Source: Gemmatimonadaceae bacterium (GTDB lineage: Bacteria; Gemmatimonadota; Gemmatimonadetes; Gemmatimonadales; Gemmatimonadaceae). Taken from it: DNA of 64,000 nucleotides. A program made the translations under genes and the position numbers. The stretch's first letter is position 1. Each line of letters starts with the position of its first letter. Shown piece by piece: positions 1-8,259 of the stretch. Under the pieces are notes generated by a model that made no database searches, was not told the origin of the DNA, and was given only the letters and a program-made list of their open reading frames with translations. Location of the stretch: the NCBI GenBank assembly GCA_019752115.1, contig JAIEMN010000004.1, positions 124,001-188,000 on the forward strand, written 5' to 3'.

Positions 1-6
1 AGCCTG

Positions 7-933
7 ATGACTGCACCCACGTCGCCGTTGCCCATTCCGACCACCACGGCCCGCGTCCCGAGCCCGGCAAAGAAGCCGGGCGCGAGTCGCCTGGACGGCG
101 TGCCCCTCACGCTGCTCCTCTCGGCGCTCATCGCCATCAACGTTCTTGGCGCGCCGTACTACCTCGCGCCCGCCACGGCCCGCCCGCGCCACCCGTGGCA
201 CCAACTGCTCAAGCCCTCGGGTGATATCGGACAAACGGCCGGCATTCTGGCCTTCGTCATCTTCGTCTTTTTGTGGCTCTACCCGCTGCGCAAGCGGTGG
301 AAGCCGCTCAAGTGGACCGGCGCCGTGGCGCGCTGGCTCGATGTGCATGTCACGACGGCGCTCGGTTTGCCGTTGCTGCTCACCATTCACGCCGCGTGGC
401 GCTCCGACGGCGTGATTGGTCTGGGCTTCATCGCCATGCTCATCGTGTGTGCCTCGGGTGTGGTCGGTCGCTATCTGTACGTGCGCATCCCGCGTGCGAA
501 GAGCGGTGTGGAGCTCACGCGCGATGAAGTGGCCGCGGAGCAGCTGGACGTGCTGCAGGCGCTGTCCAAGGCCCTCAACGAGCCGATCGACGAGCTGCGC
601 AAGCTGATCGAGCCCGCCGAGCGCACCGCCAACACGAGTGTGTGGGGCGTGCTGGAGGGGCTGCTGCTCAATGACGTGCGCCGCTGGCAGCGCCGCCGTG
701 AACTGTCGGCGCTCTGGGCCCGCAAGGGCGTGTCGAAGGCCACGATCAAGAAGGCCGTGACGCTCGCCAGCCGCGAGATCGCGCTCACCGATCAGGTGCG
801 CATGCTCGAGGCGACGCAGCGCGTCTTCAAGTTCTGGCACATCGCTCACATGCCGTTTGCGCTCACCGCCCTCATCGCCGTGACGGTGCATGTGGTGGTC
901 GTGATTGCGGTCGGCCAGACCTGGTTCTGGTAG
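7..933 (+). CDS. Di-haem b-type cytochrome membrane protein
   Basis: A 308-residue integral membrane protein with about five hydrophobic segments (near residues 33-53, 78-95, 113-131, 136-158 and 277-303) and a soluble, charged insert between the last two (about 160-275). Two helices each carry a histidine pair spaced exactly 14 residues apart, H114/H128 and H281/H295. This is the spacing of bis-histidine haem ligands in cytochrome b proteins, so two b haems stacked across the membrane are inferred. The ATG at 7 overlaps a TGA (5-7) that probably ends an upstream gene, giving TGATG coupling. The next gene starts 6 bp after the stop. Followed by an Fe-S/FAD oxidoreductase and multihaem cytochromes, it most likely moves electrons between the quinone pool or the oxidoreductase and the periplasmic cytochromes. 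I cannot match it to a named family; a ferric-reductase-like or NapH/CcdA-type protein is less likely. Confidence 0.75.
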   Translation: MTAPTSPLPIPTTTARVPSPAKKPGASRLDGVPLTLLLSALIAINVLGAPYYLAPATARPRHPWHQLLKPSGDIGQTAGILAFVIFVFLWLYPLRKRWKPLKWTGAVARWLDVHVTTALGLPLLLTIHAAWRSDGVIGLGFIAMLIVCASGVVGRYLYVRIPRAKSGVELTRDEVAAEQLDVLQALSKALNEPIDELRKLIEPAERTANTSVWGVLEGLLLNDVRRWQRRRELSALWARKGVSKATIKKAVTLASREIALTDQVRMLEATQRVFKFWHIAHMPFALTALIAVTVHVVVVIAVGQTWFW

Positions 934-939
934 GCACCC

Positions 940-2448
940 ATGCTGCTCACCACGCTTGGCTTCTTCGCGCTTACGGGCTTCTTCATCTGGCTGCAGCTCC
1001 GCAAGAGTGCGCCGTCGTCGGATGCGGCGCCCGCGACCAGCGGCGGCAACATGACGTCGACGCACAACTGCGTCCGATGCGGTGCCCCGGTACCGACCAA
1101 GTCCACGTACTGCCCCGGGTGCGGCGTGGCGCAGCAGCTCTTCGAGATCGTGGCAGCGCCAATGGCGCTGGGCGCCACGGCCCTTGGCGGTGGCCAGCCG
1201 AAGGCGCTGGTGCGAGCCGACATGTGCGTCGGCTGCGGGACGTGCGTGGCGGCGTGCCCGGAGGACGGCGCCATCTCGATGCGTGGCAAGCTGGCCGTGG
1301 TCAATGACGCGCTCTGCAAAGGCATTGGCGAGTGCGTCGCGGCGTGTCCGGTTGGCGGCATCAGCGTGACCACGGGCGCTGCCGTGAATCGGGTGTCGGT
1401 GCCGCTGATCGATGCGAACTTCATGTCCAACGTGCCGGGGATCTACATTGTCGGCGAGTTGGGGGGCCGCGGCCTGATCAAGAATGCGATCAACGAAGGC
1501 AAGCTGGCGGTCGAGCACATTGCATCGGAGTTGCCTGGCGGTGAAGCGCGCCCCGATGGCGATGAGGACGCGTTCGACGTGGTGATCGTGGGATCGGGTC
1601 CGGCCGGTCTGTCGGCCGGTCTCGAGGCCCACAAGGAGCACCTGCACTACGTGATCCTCGAGCAGGGCTCGCTGTCGGACACGGTCCGCAAGTATCCTCG
1701 CAAGAAGCTCCTGCTGGCCGAGCCGGTATCGATTCCGCTGTATGGAGACCTCTGGGTCGCCGACGCCTCGAAGGAAACGCTGCTCGAGGTGTGGGAAACC
1801 ATCGTGGCCAACACCGGGCTCAACGTGAAGACCGGCGTCAAGGTCGATCGCGTGGTTCGGAACGGTGCGTTCTTCGAAGTCATGAGCGACGGCGCCCGCT
1901 ATCGGGCCCGTCGCGTCGTGCTGGCGATGGGGCGCCGCGGGACGCCGCGCCGACTCGGTGTCCCGGGCGAGGAGACCGAGAAGGTGTTTTACGACATCGT
2001 CGAGATGGAGGCCTTTGCCGGCCAGAAGGTCATGGTCGTGGGCGGTGGCGACAGCGCGGTCGAGAGTGCGCTGGGCCTCGCCAATCAGCCGAACACGGAA
2101 GTGCGCCTGTCGTATCGCGGCACCGACTTTAATCGCGTGAAGCCGCGCAACACCGAGAAGCTCAACAAGGCCATCGCCGAGGGCAAGGTGATTCCGATGC
2201 TCCAGAGTGAGCTGCGGGAGATTCAGCCCGATCGCGTGCGCATTGAAGTCGAAGGCAACTCGATGATCCTGCCGAATGACACGGTGATCATCCGCATCGG
2301 CGGCGAGGCGCCGACGACGTTCCTCGAGAAGCTCGGCATACGCATCGTGGACAAGGACGTCCCGATCCAGATGGACGTGGAGGCCGTGAACAGCGGCGCC
2401 GCCACGGCCAGCCCGTCCGACTCGACCCACGTGGCTCGCGCCGGATGA
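940..2448 (+). CDS. Membrane-anchored Zn-ribbon / ferredoxin / FAD-NAD(P) oxidoreductase
   Basis: A 502-residue protein with domains in this order. An N-terminal membrane anchor spans about residues 1-20. A zinc ribbon has C44/C47 and C58/C61. A bacterial two-cluster ferredoxin domain covers about 92-145. An FAD-binding thioredoxin-reductase-like fold begins with the dinucleotide motif VIVGSGPAGLSAG near 215-227, and a second NAD(P) motif VVGGGDSAVESA lies near 365. No CxxC redox pair of true thioredoxin reductase is seen, so it resembles YpdA-like or ferredoxin-NADP reductase-like proteins. The first ferredoxin motif is complete (C96, C99, C102, C106), but the second reads C126-x5-C132-x3-C136 with Ile129 in place of a ligand, suggesting one [4Fe-4S] and one [3Fe-4S] or missing cluster. 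It lies between a cytochrome b and multihaem cytochromes and probably connects NAD(P)H to the membrane electron chain. Confidence 0.85.
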   Translation: MLLTTLGFFALTGFFIWLQLRKSAPSSDAAPATSGGNMTSTHNCVRCGAPVPTKSTYCPGCGVAQQLFEIVAAPMALGATALGGGQPKALVRADMCVGCGTCVAACPEDGAISMRGKLAVVNDALCKGIGECVAACPVGGISVTTGAAVNRVSVPLIDANFMSNVPGIYIVGELGGRGLIKNAINEGKLAVEHIASELPGGEARPDGDEDAFDVVIVGSGPAGLSAGLEAHKEHLHYVILEQGSLSDTVRKYPRKKLLLAEPVSIPLYGDLWVADASKETLLEVWETIVANTGLNVKTGVKVDRVVRNGAFFEVMSDGARYRARRVVLAMGRRGTPRRLGVPGEETEKVFYDIVEMEAFAGQKVMVVGGGDSAVESALGLANQPNTEVRLSYRGTDFNRVKPRNTEKLNKAIAEGKVIPMLQSELREIQPDRVRIEVEGNSMILPNDTVIIRIGGEAPTTFLEKLGIRIVDKDVPIQMDVEAVNSGAATASPSDSTHVARAG

Positions 2449-2455
2449 GGATTGC

Positions 2456-4531
2456 GTGAGTGATCGCGTGCGCAACGACCGCGGCCGGCTGGTCGGCGTC
2501 TGGCGCCGGAGCCTCGTCATGCTGACGGGGCTTTTGGTGTGCGCCACGACCCGCGAGGCCCAGGGACAGATCTCCCCGGGCAAGCTGTCGCGCGCGCACA
2601 CGACGCTCGAAGGCGCGGCCAACTGCGTGCAGTGCCATCCGCTCAATCGCCAGCCGATGGCGCAGGCGTGCCTGAATTGCCACAAGGATGTCCAGACGCT
2701 GATCACCGAGAAGCGCGGCTATCACGGCAAGCTGCCCGCCGGCCAGCGGCTCGAGTGTGCGAGCTGCCACCCCGATCATGCCGGGGTGGAGTTCGAGATG
2801 ATTGCCTGGCCCACCAGCAAGGCGCGGTTCGATCATCGCTCGACGGGCTACGCGCTGGAGGGGAAGCACACGACCACCGAGTGCGAGAAGTGCCACACGG
2901 TGGCCAACAAGAAGGATGCGGTGGCGGCGCTGTCGAAGCGCAAGACCGGCACCCCGTGGGTGGGGATGAGCGCCACGTGCGCCACGTGTCATGCCCGCGA
3001 CGATATCCACGAAGGTGAACTCAAGGGCGGCTGCGACAAGTGCCACGATGCGCGCACGTGGGAGAAGGCGCCCAAGTTCGATCATGACGACGCCCGCTTC
3101 AAGCTCACGGGCAAGCACGAAGACGTGAAGTGCGCCGAGTGCCACGAGACGACCAAGCTGCCGCGCAAGACCAACCCCAAGGGCGAGGTCGTGCCGATCT
3201 TCCGCCCGGTGCCGTTCGCGCGCTGCTCCGATTGCCACGCGGACCCGCACAAGGGGCGTCTCAAGCAGTCGTGCACGAGCTGCCATGAAACGACCGGCTG
3301 GGACGCCATCGACAAACGCGCCTTCAACCACAATGCCACCCGCTACCCGCTGCAGGGGCGGCATGCGCGGGTGAGCTGCGCGGCGTGCCACGGAAAGGAC
3401 AACGAGAAGCCCACACCGGCCTTCGCGACGTGCGCGAGCTGTCATCAGGATGTGCACCGCGGCGAGGCCACCAAGGCGAAAGCGTGCGAAAGCTGCCACG
3501 TGGTGGATGGCTTTGCGCCGGCCACGTTCACGGTGGCCAATCACGCCACGACCAAGTACCCGCTGGAAGGCAAGCACGCCGCGATCGCCTGCGCGAAGTG
3601 CCACACGACCACCGTGGCCACCCCGGGTACGACGACGCCCGGACTCACCGCCAAGTACGTGAAGCTCCAGATGGCGAGCACGAGCTGCACGAGCTGCCAC
3701 CAGGATGTGCACGGCGGCCAGCCGGCCGTGAAGGCTGCGAATACCGGATGCGTGCAGTGCCACACGCTCGAGGGGTTCAAGCCGAGCACGATCACGGTGG
3801 CGGCGCACGCCAAGTTCCGGTTCACGCTGGAGGGCGCGCACGCGAGCGCGACCTGCGCCGCCTGCCATGGCGTGGTCCGCAAAGACCTGCCGGCGCTGAC
3901 CACCCCGGCGGGGACCGCCAAGTTCGTCTTTGCGATGGGCGCCAGTGCGGCGGATACGGCGTGCAGCAGCTGCCATCTCGATCCGCATGCCGGTCGCTAC
4001 GCCCCGGGCGGCGCCCGCGCGAAACTGGGATGCCGCGGCTGCCATGAACTTGCCCGCTTCCGTCCGGCGGCGGTGTCGTTCGCGACGCACGAAAGCTTTG
4101 GATATGCGCTCGATGGCGCGCATCGCGCGGTCGAGTGCGCGCAGTGCCATCAGGAAATGCAAGGCAAGGCGCCGGCGTCGTCGCTCAAACTGGTGAGCAA
4201 GGCGCGGCCACTGCCGTTCGCCGCAGCCAAGACGCGGAGTTGCAGTCAGTGTCACGCCGACGTGCACGCGGCGCAGTTCGCGAAGCGGAAGGATCAGGGC
4301 GCCTGCGACGGGTGTCATGTCACGGATCGCTTCGGTGGTGCGACGCGCTTCGATCACGGCAAGACGAAATTCGCCCTCACGGGTGCGCATTCCCAGGTGC
4401 CGTGTGCGAAGTGTCATGCCGTGACACCCAGTGCCGACCCGACTGCGCCGCTCTCTGCCCGCCGGCAGTACGCTGGCGTATCCACCGCGTGCGAATCCTG
4501 CCACGCCCCCTCTGCCAAAGGCGCGCTATGA
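2456..4531 (+). CDS. Periplasmic multihaem cytochrome c (23 CxxCH)
   Basis: A 691-residue protein starting at GTG 2456, 7 bp after the previous stop. It has an N-terminal hydrophobic export segment (about residues 18-31, then AQGQ). I count 23 CxxCH c-haem attachment motifs from about residue 57 to the C-terminus. Many are preceded by a repeated frame of the type F-x-H....[FY]-x-L-x-G-x-H....C-x-x-C-H, in which the extra histidines are plausible distal ligands, so most haems are likely bis-His and low potential. This is the cytochrome c3/c7-like repeat architecture found in electron-transfer multihaem cytochromes. The stop codon overlaps the ATG of the 49-haem cytochrome (ATGA), implying stoichiometric translation. 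The likely role is a periplasmic electron wire between the inner-membrane module and the outer-membrane cytochrome/porin pair. Direction of electron flow cannot be read from sequence. Confidence 0.9.
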   Translation: MSDRVRNDRGRLVGVWRRSLVMLTGLLVCATTREAQGQISPGKLSRAHTTLEGAANCVQCHPLNRQPMAQACLNCHKDVQTLITEKRGYHGKLPAGQRLECASCHPDHAGVEFEMIAWPTSKARFDHRSTGYALEGKHTTTECEKCHTVANKKDAVAALSKRKTGTPWVGMSATCATCHARDDIHEGELKGGCDKCHDARTWEKAPKFDHDDARFKLTGKHEDVKCAECHETTKLPRKTNPKGEVVPIFRPVPFARCSDCHADPHKGRLKQSCTSCHETTGWDAIDKRAFNHNATRYPLQGRHARVSCAACHGKDNEKPTPAFATCASCHQDVHRGEATKAKACESCHVVDGFAPATFTVANHATTKYPLEGKHAAIACAKCHTTTVATPGTTTPGLTAKYVKLQMASTSCTSCHQDVHGGQPAVKAANTGCVQCHTLEGFKPSTITVAAHAKFRFTLEGAHASATCAACHGVVRKDLPALTTPAGTAKFVFAMGASAADTACSSCHLDPHAGRYAPGGARAKLGCRGCHELARFRPAAVSFATHESFGYALDGAHRAVECAQCHQEMQGKAPASSLKLVSKARPLPFAAAKTRSCSQCHADVHAAQFAKRKDQGACDGCHVTDRFGGATRFDHGKTKFALTGAHSQVPCAKCHAVTPSADPTAPLSARRQYAGVSTACESCHAPSAKGAL

Positions 4532-7500
4532 CGCCGCATCGCTTCCGCCCGTTGCTGGCCGCCGTTGGCCTGCTGAGTGCACTGGCACTCGGTGGGCGGC
4601 CCGCGCACGCGCAGAACGGCCCGCGCCCGCAGACCCCGGCACCCGCCAGCGGTACGGCCGCGAAGGCCGTCAGCTCGGTGACGTCACCGCACGGTGCTAC
4701 CCTGCGCGAGGCGTGCGCGAGTTGCCACCGGGCAGACGGGTGGAAGCCGGCCCGCATCGCGCCGGACTTCAAGCACGCCGCCCAGACGTTCCCCCTCACC
4801 GGCGCGCACGTCCGCACGACGTGCATGAGCTGCCACAAGAGCCTCGACTTCCGCGGCGCGCAGACCTCGTGCGCGTCGTGCCACACCGATACGCACAACG
4901 GCGAGCTGGGCACCACCTGCCAGCGCTGCCACAACACGCGCAGCTTCGTCGATCGCGGCGCCGCGGTGCGGAGCCACGAAGGGTCCCGGTTCCCGCTGCG
5001 CGGTGCGCATGCCCTCGCGACGTGCGAGTCGTGCCATCAGCGCACGGCCCCCGGCCAGCAGCGCTTCCTCGCGCGCAGTGCGACCTGCGCGAGCTGCCAC
5101 ATGGACACGTATCAGGCGACCCGGAGCCCCGCGCACACGGCCGCCAAGTTCAGCACCGATTGCACGAACTGCCACACCATCAGCACGTGGACCGGGGCGA
5201 CGTTCGATCACAACACCACGACCTTCCCGCTCACCGGTCGCCACCTGATGACCACCTGCGCCGGCTGCCACGCCGACAAGGTGTTCACCGGCAAGTCCAA
5301 GGTGTGCAGCAGCTGTCACGCGCCGGATGCGGCCAAGGCCACCGCGCCCAAGCACGATGGCTTCTCCACGGCCTGCGAATCGTGCCATACGACGTCGGGA
5401 TGGCCCGGCGCCAAGTTCGACCATGATCGCATGACGAGCTTTGCGCTGACCGGGGGGCACCGTGCGGCCACCTGCGCGCAGTGTCACGCCGACAAGGTCT
5501 ACAAGGGGAAGCCCACCACCTGCGTGAGCTGCCATCAGACGGACTTCTCGAAGTCCATCAACCCCGACCACGCGGCCGCCAAGCTGCCGACCACCTGCGA
5601 GACGTGCCATACGACCGCGGTGTGGAAGGGCGCCAAGTACGACCACACGAAGACCAAGTTCCCGCTGACCGGCCAGCACGTCGCTGCCACCTGCCTCGCC
5701 TGCCACGCTGACAAGGTGTACGGCGGCAAGGCGATGGCCTGCGCGTCGTGCCACCAGAAGGACGCCACGGCGGCCCGGAACCCGGTGCACACCGGCTTCT
5801 CCACTGCGTGCGAAAGCTGCCACACGACCTCGGCCTGGCAGGGAGCGCGCTTCGACCACAACAGCAGCACGCGCTTTGCGCTCACCGGCGCGCACGAAGG
5901 CGCAAGCTGCGCGCAATGCCACAGCGACGGCGTCTTCAAGGGCAAGCCGATGGCGTGCGTGAGCTGCCATCAGGCCAAGTTCGACGCCGCCGTGAATCCG
6001 AACCATAAGGCGGCCGGCTATCCGACCACCTGCGAAGGCTGCCACAGCACCAGCGCCTGGAAGCCGGGGCTCTTCGATCACAACAGCACACGCTTCCCGC
6101 TCACGGGCGCGCACCTGGCCACGAGCTGCGCGCAGTGCCACGTGAACGGGGTCACGCGCGGCACGCCGATGACCTGCGTGAGCTGCCATCAGACGAAGTA
6201 CGACGCCTCCACGCAGCCGCACCACAAGGAAGCGCGCTTCGGCACCACGTGCGAAACGTGCCATACGACCAGCAAGTGGCTCGGCGCCCAGTGGAGCCAC
6301 AACACCCAGACCAAATTCCCGCTGCTCGGTCGGCACGTGGCGGCGGCGTGCCTCGCGTGCCATAGCGATCGCGTGTACGCCGGGAAGCCGAGCGTGTGCC
6401 AGAGCTGCCATCAGAAGGATGCCGATGCGGCGCTGACCCCGAGCCATCGGGGCTTCCCCACGACGTGCGAAACGTGTCACTCGGTGAATGGCTGGAAGCC
6501 GTCGAGCTTCAGCCATGACAACACGCGCTTCCCACTGCTCGGATCGCACCGCGCGGTATCGTGCGAGAGCTGCCACAAGAACGCGCAGTACGCCGGCACG
6601 CCCTCGAGCTGCGTGAACTGCCATCAGGCGAAGTACGACGCCACCACGAACCCCAATCACCGCGCGTCGAACTTCCCGACGACCTGTGGCGTGTGCCACA
6701 ACCCCACGTCGTGGAAGCCCGCGAGCTTCGATCACAACCTGACGCGCTTCCCGCTCACCGGCAGTCATCGCCCGGTGGCGTGCGAAAGCTGCCACAAGAA
6801 CGGGCAGTACACGGGCACGCCCACCGCGTGTGCGAGTTGCCATCAGGCCAAGTTCGACGCGACCACGAACCCGAACCACAAGACGGCCGGGTTCACCACC
6901 ACGTGTCAGCAGTGCCACACGACAACCGCGTGGACGCCGGCGACGTTCGATCACAACCTGACCAAGTTCCCGCTCACGGGGAGCCACAAGACGGTGACGT
7001 GTCTCGCCTGCCACAAGACGGGCACGTATACCGGCACGCCGAGCAGCTGCGCGAGCTGCCATCAGGCCAAGTTCGACGCGACCACGAATCCGAATCACAA
7101 GACGGCCGGGTTCCCGACCACGTGCCAGCAGTGCCACACGACGACGGCGTGGACGCCCGCCACCTTCGACCACAACACCACGGCGTTCCCGCTGACGGGG
7201 GCGCACCGGACCGTGGTGTGCCTCTCGTGCCACAAGAACGCGGTGTACGCCGGCACCCCGAAGGAATGCATCGGGTGTCATCAGGCCAGGTTCGACGCGA
7301 CCACGAATCCGAACCACAAGGCGGGCGGCTTCCCCACGGTCTGCCAGAGCTGCCATACGACGACCGCCTGGACGCCCTCGAGCTTTGACCACAACGCCAC
7401 CGCGTTCCCGCTCACGGGGCTGCACAAGACCACGAGCTGCCAGGGCTGCCACGGCGACGGCGTGTTCAAGGGCAAGACCACGCTGTGCAGCGGCTGTCAC

Positions 7501-8259
7501 CTGACCAAGTACAATGCCACCGCGAAGCCCGCGCACCAGAGCAACGGCATCGGGACGAGCTGCCAGACCTGCCACACCACCAATGGCTGGACGCCGGCGA
7601 CCTACGACCACAGCGTGACGCGCTTCCCGCTCGCCGGGGCGCATCGCGCCGTAAGCTGCGCCGGCTGCCACGGCGATGGCGTGTACCGCGGCAAGTCGAT
7701 GGCCTGCGCGTCGTGCCACCTGCCCAAGTACAACGCCACGACCAAGCCGCCGCATGCGAGCAACGGCATCGGGACGACGTGTGAGACCTGCCACACGGTG
7801 AATGCGTGGACGCCGGCGACCTATGATCACAGCGTCACCGCCTTCCCGCTCACTGGCGCCCACAAGACGGTGGCCTGTGCCCAGTGCCACGGCACCGGCG
7901 TGTATCGCGGCACCTCCAAGATCTGCTCGTCGTGTCACCTGCCGGCCTTCAACGCCACGACGAATCCGAATCACAAGACGGCCATGTTCCCGACGACGTG
8001 TGAGACCTGCCACACGACGACGGCCTGGCTGGGCGCCAAGTTCGCGCACGATCCGTGGTTCCCGATCTACTCGGGGGCGCACCTCGGGCGCTGGAACAGC
8101 TGCACGCAGTGTCACGCGAACAACGCGAACTACAAGGAATTCACCTGCCTGACCTGCCACCTGAAGACCAAGACGGATCAGCAGCATGTGGGTCGCGCGG
8201 GCTACAGCTACAGCAGCCCGGCGTGCTACAGCTGCCATCCGCGCGGGAAGGCGGGATGA
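4528..8259 (+). CDS. Giant repetitive multihaem cytochrome c (49 CxxCH)
   Basis: A 1243-residue protein starting at ATG 4528, which overlaps the previous stop. The same open frame extends upstream, but that part antisense-shadows the previous gene, and a clear signal peptide begins here and ends ...RPAHA before QNG (about residue 28). I count 49 CxxCH motifs arranged as 16 triplets plus one terminal motif. From about the seventh motif on, the protein is built of 14 tandem modules, typically 73 residues each: CxxCH, 27 residues containing FDHN-x-T-x-FPLTG-x-H, CxxCH, 11 residues containing YxGTP or YxGK, CxxCH, then about 20 residues containing AKFDATTNPNHK. The conserved non-motif histidines supply candidate distal ligands. 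Adjacent modules at 6840-7320 are near-identical in DNA, so the gene has grown by recent duplication. It overlaps the outer-membrane barrel gene by 4 bp. I infer an outer-membrane or extracellular conductive cytochrome. No membrane anchor is seen. Confidence 0.92.
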   Translation: MTPHRFRPLLAAVGLLSALALGGRPAHAQNGPRPQTPAPASGTAAKAVSSVTSPHGATLREACASCHRADGWKPARIAPDFKHAAQTFPLTGAHVRTTCMSCHKSLDFRGAQTSCASCHTDTHNGELGTTCQRCHNTRSFVDRGAAVRSHEGSRFPLRGAHALATCESCHQRTAPGQQRFLARSATCASCHMDTYQATRSPAHTAAKFSTDCTNCHTISTWTGATFDHNTTTFPLTGRHLMTTCAGCHADKVFTGKSKVCSSCHAPDAAKATAPKHDGFSTACESCHTTSGWPGAKFDHDRMTSFALTGGHRAATCAQCHADKVYKGKPTTCVSCHQTDFSKSINPDHAAAKLPTTCETCHTTAVWKGAKYDHTKTKFPLTGQHVAATCLACHADKVYGGKAMACASCHQKDATAARNPVHTGFSTACESCHTTSAWQGARFDHNSSTRFALTGAHEGASCAQCHSDGVFKGKPMACVSCHQAKFDAAVNPNHKAAGYPTTCEGCHSTSAWKPGLFDHNSTRFPLTGAHLATSCAQCHVNGVTRGTPMTCVSCHQTKYDASTQPHHKEARFGTTCETCHTTSKWLGAQWSHNTQTKFPLLGRHVAAACLACHSDRVYAGKPSVCQSCHQKDADAALTPSHRGFPTTCETCHSVNGWKPSSFSHDNTRFPLLGSHRAVSCESCHKNAQYAGTPSSCVNCHQAKYDATTNPNHRASNFPTTCGVCHNPTSWKPASFDHNLTRFPLTGSHRPVACESCHKNGQYTGTPTACASCHQAKFDATTNPNHKTAGFTTTCQQCHTTTAWTPATFDHNLTKFPLTGSHKTVTCLACHKTGTYTGTPSSCASCHQAKFDATTNPNHKTAGFPTTCQQCHTTTAWTPATFDHNTTAFPLTGAHRTVVCLSCHKNAVYAGTPKECIGCHQARFDATTNPNHKAGGFPTVCQSCHTTTAWTPSSFDHNATAFPLTGLHKTTSCQGCHGDGVFKGKTTLCSGCHLTKYNATAKPAHQSNGIGTSCQTCHTTNGWTPATYDHSVTRFPLAGAHRAVSCAGCHGDGVYRGKSMACASCHLPKYNATTKPPHASNGIGTTCETCHTVNAWTPATYDHSVTAFPLTGAHKTVACAQCHGTGVYRGTSKICSSCHLPAFNATTNPNHKTAMFPTTCETCHTTTAWLGAKFAHDPWFPIYSGAHLGRWNSCTQCHANNANYKEFTCLTCHLKTKTDQQHVGRAGYSYSSPACYSCHPRGKAG
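6474..7983 (+). repeat. ~219-bp tandem repeats inside the 49-haem cytochrome gene
   Basis: Imperfect tandem repeats of about 219 bp (73 codons, three CxxCH motifs each). The closest copies are around 6835-7280, where the stretch encoding QAKFDATTNPNHKTAGF recurs with only a few synonymous changes. The same period continues, more diverged, to both sides (about 5150-8030). Boundaries given are approximate. Confidence 0.8.

Noticed and set aside
2288-4504. Minus-strand open frame of 738 codons opposite the 23-haem cytochrome
   Set aside because: Low-complexity Arg-rich translation; it overlaps two well-supported plus-strand genes completely.
5150-8030. Regular repeats first considered as a possible CRISPR-like array
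   Set aside because: The period is ~219 bp, in frame, with no conserved short repeat alternating with unique spacers; it encodes tri-haem modules.
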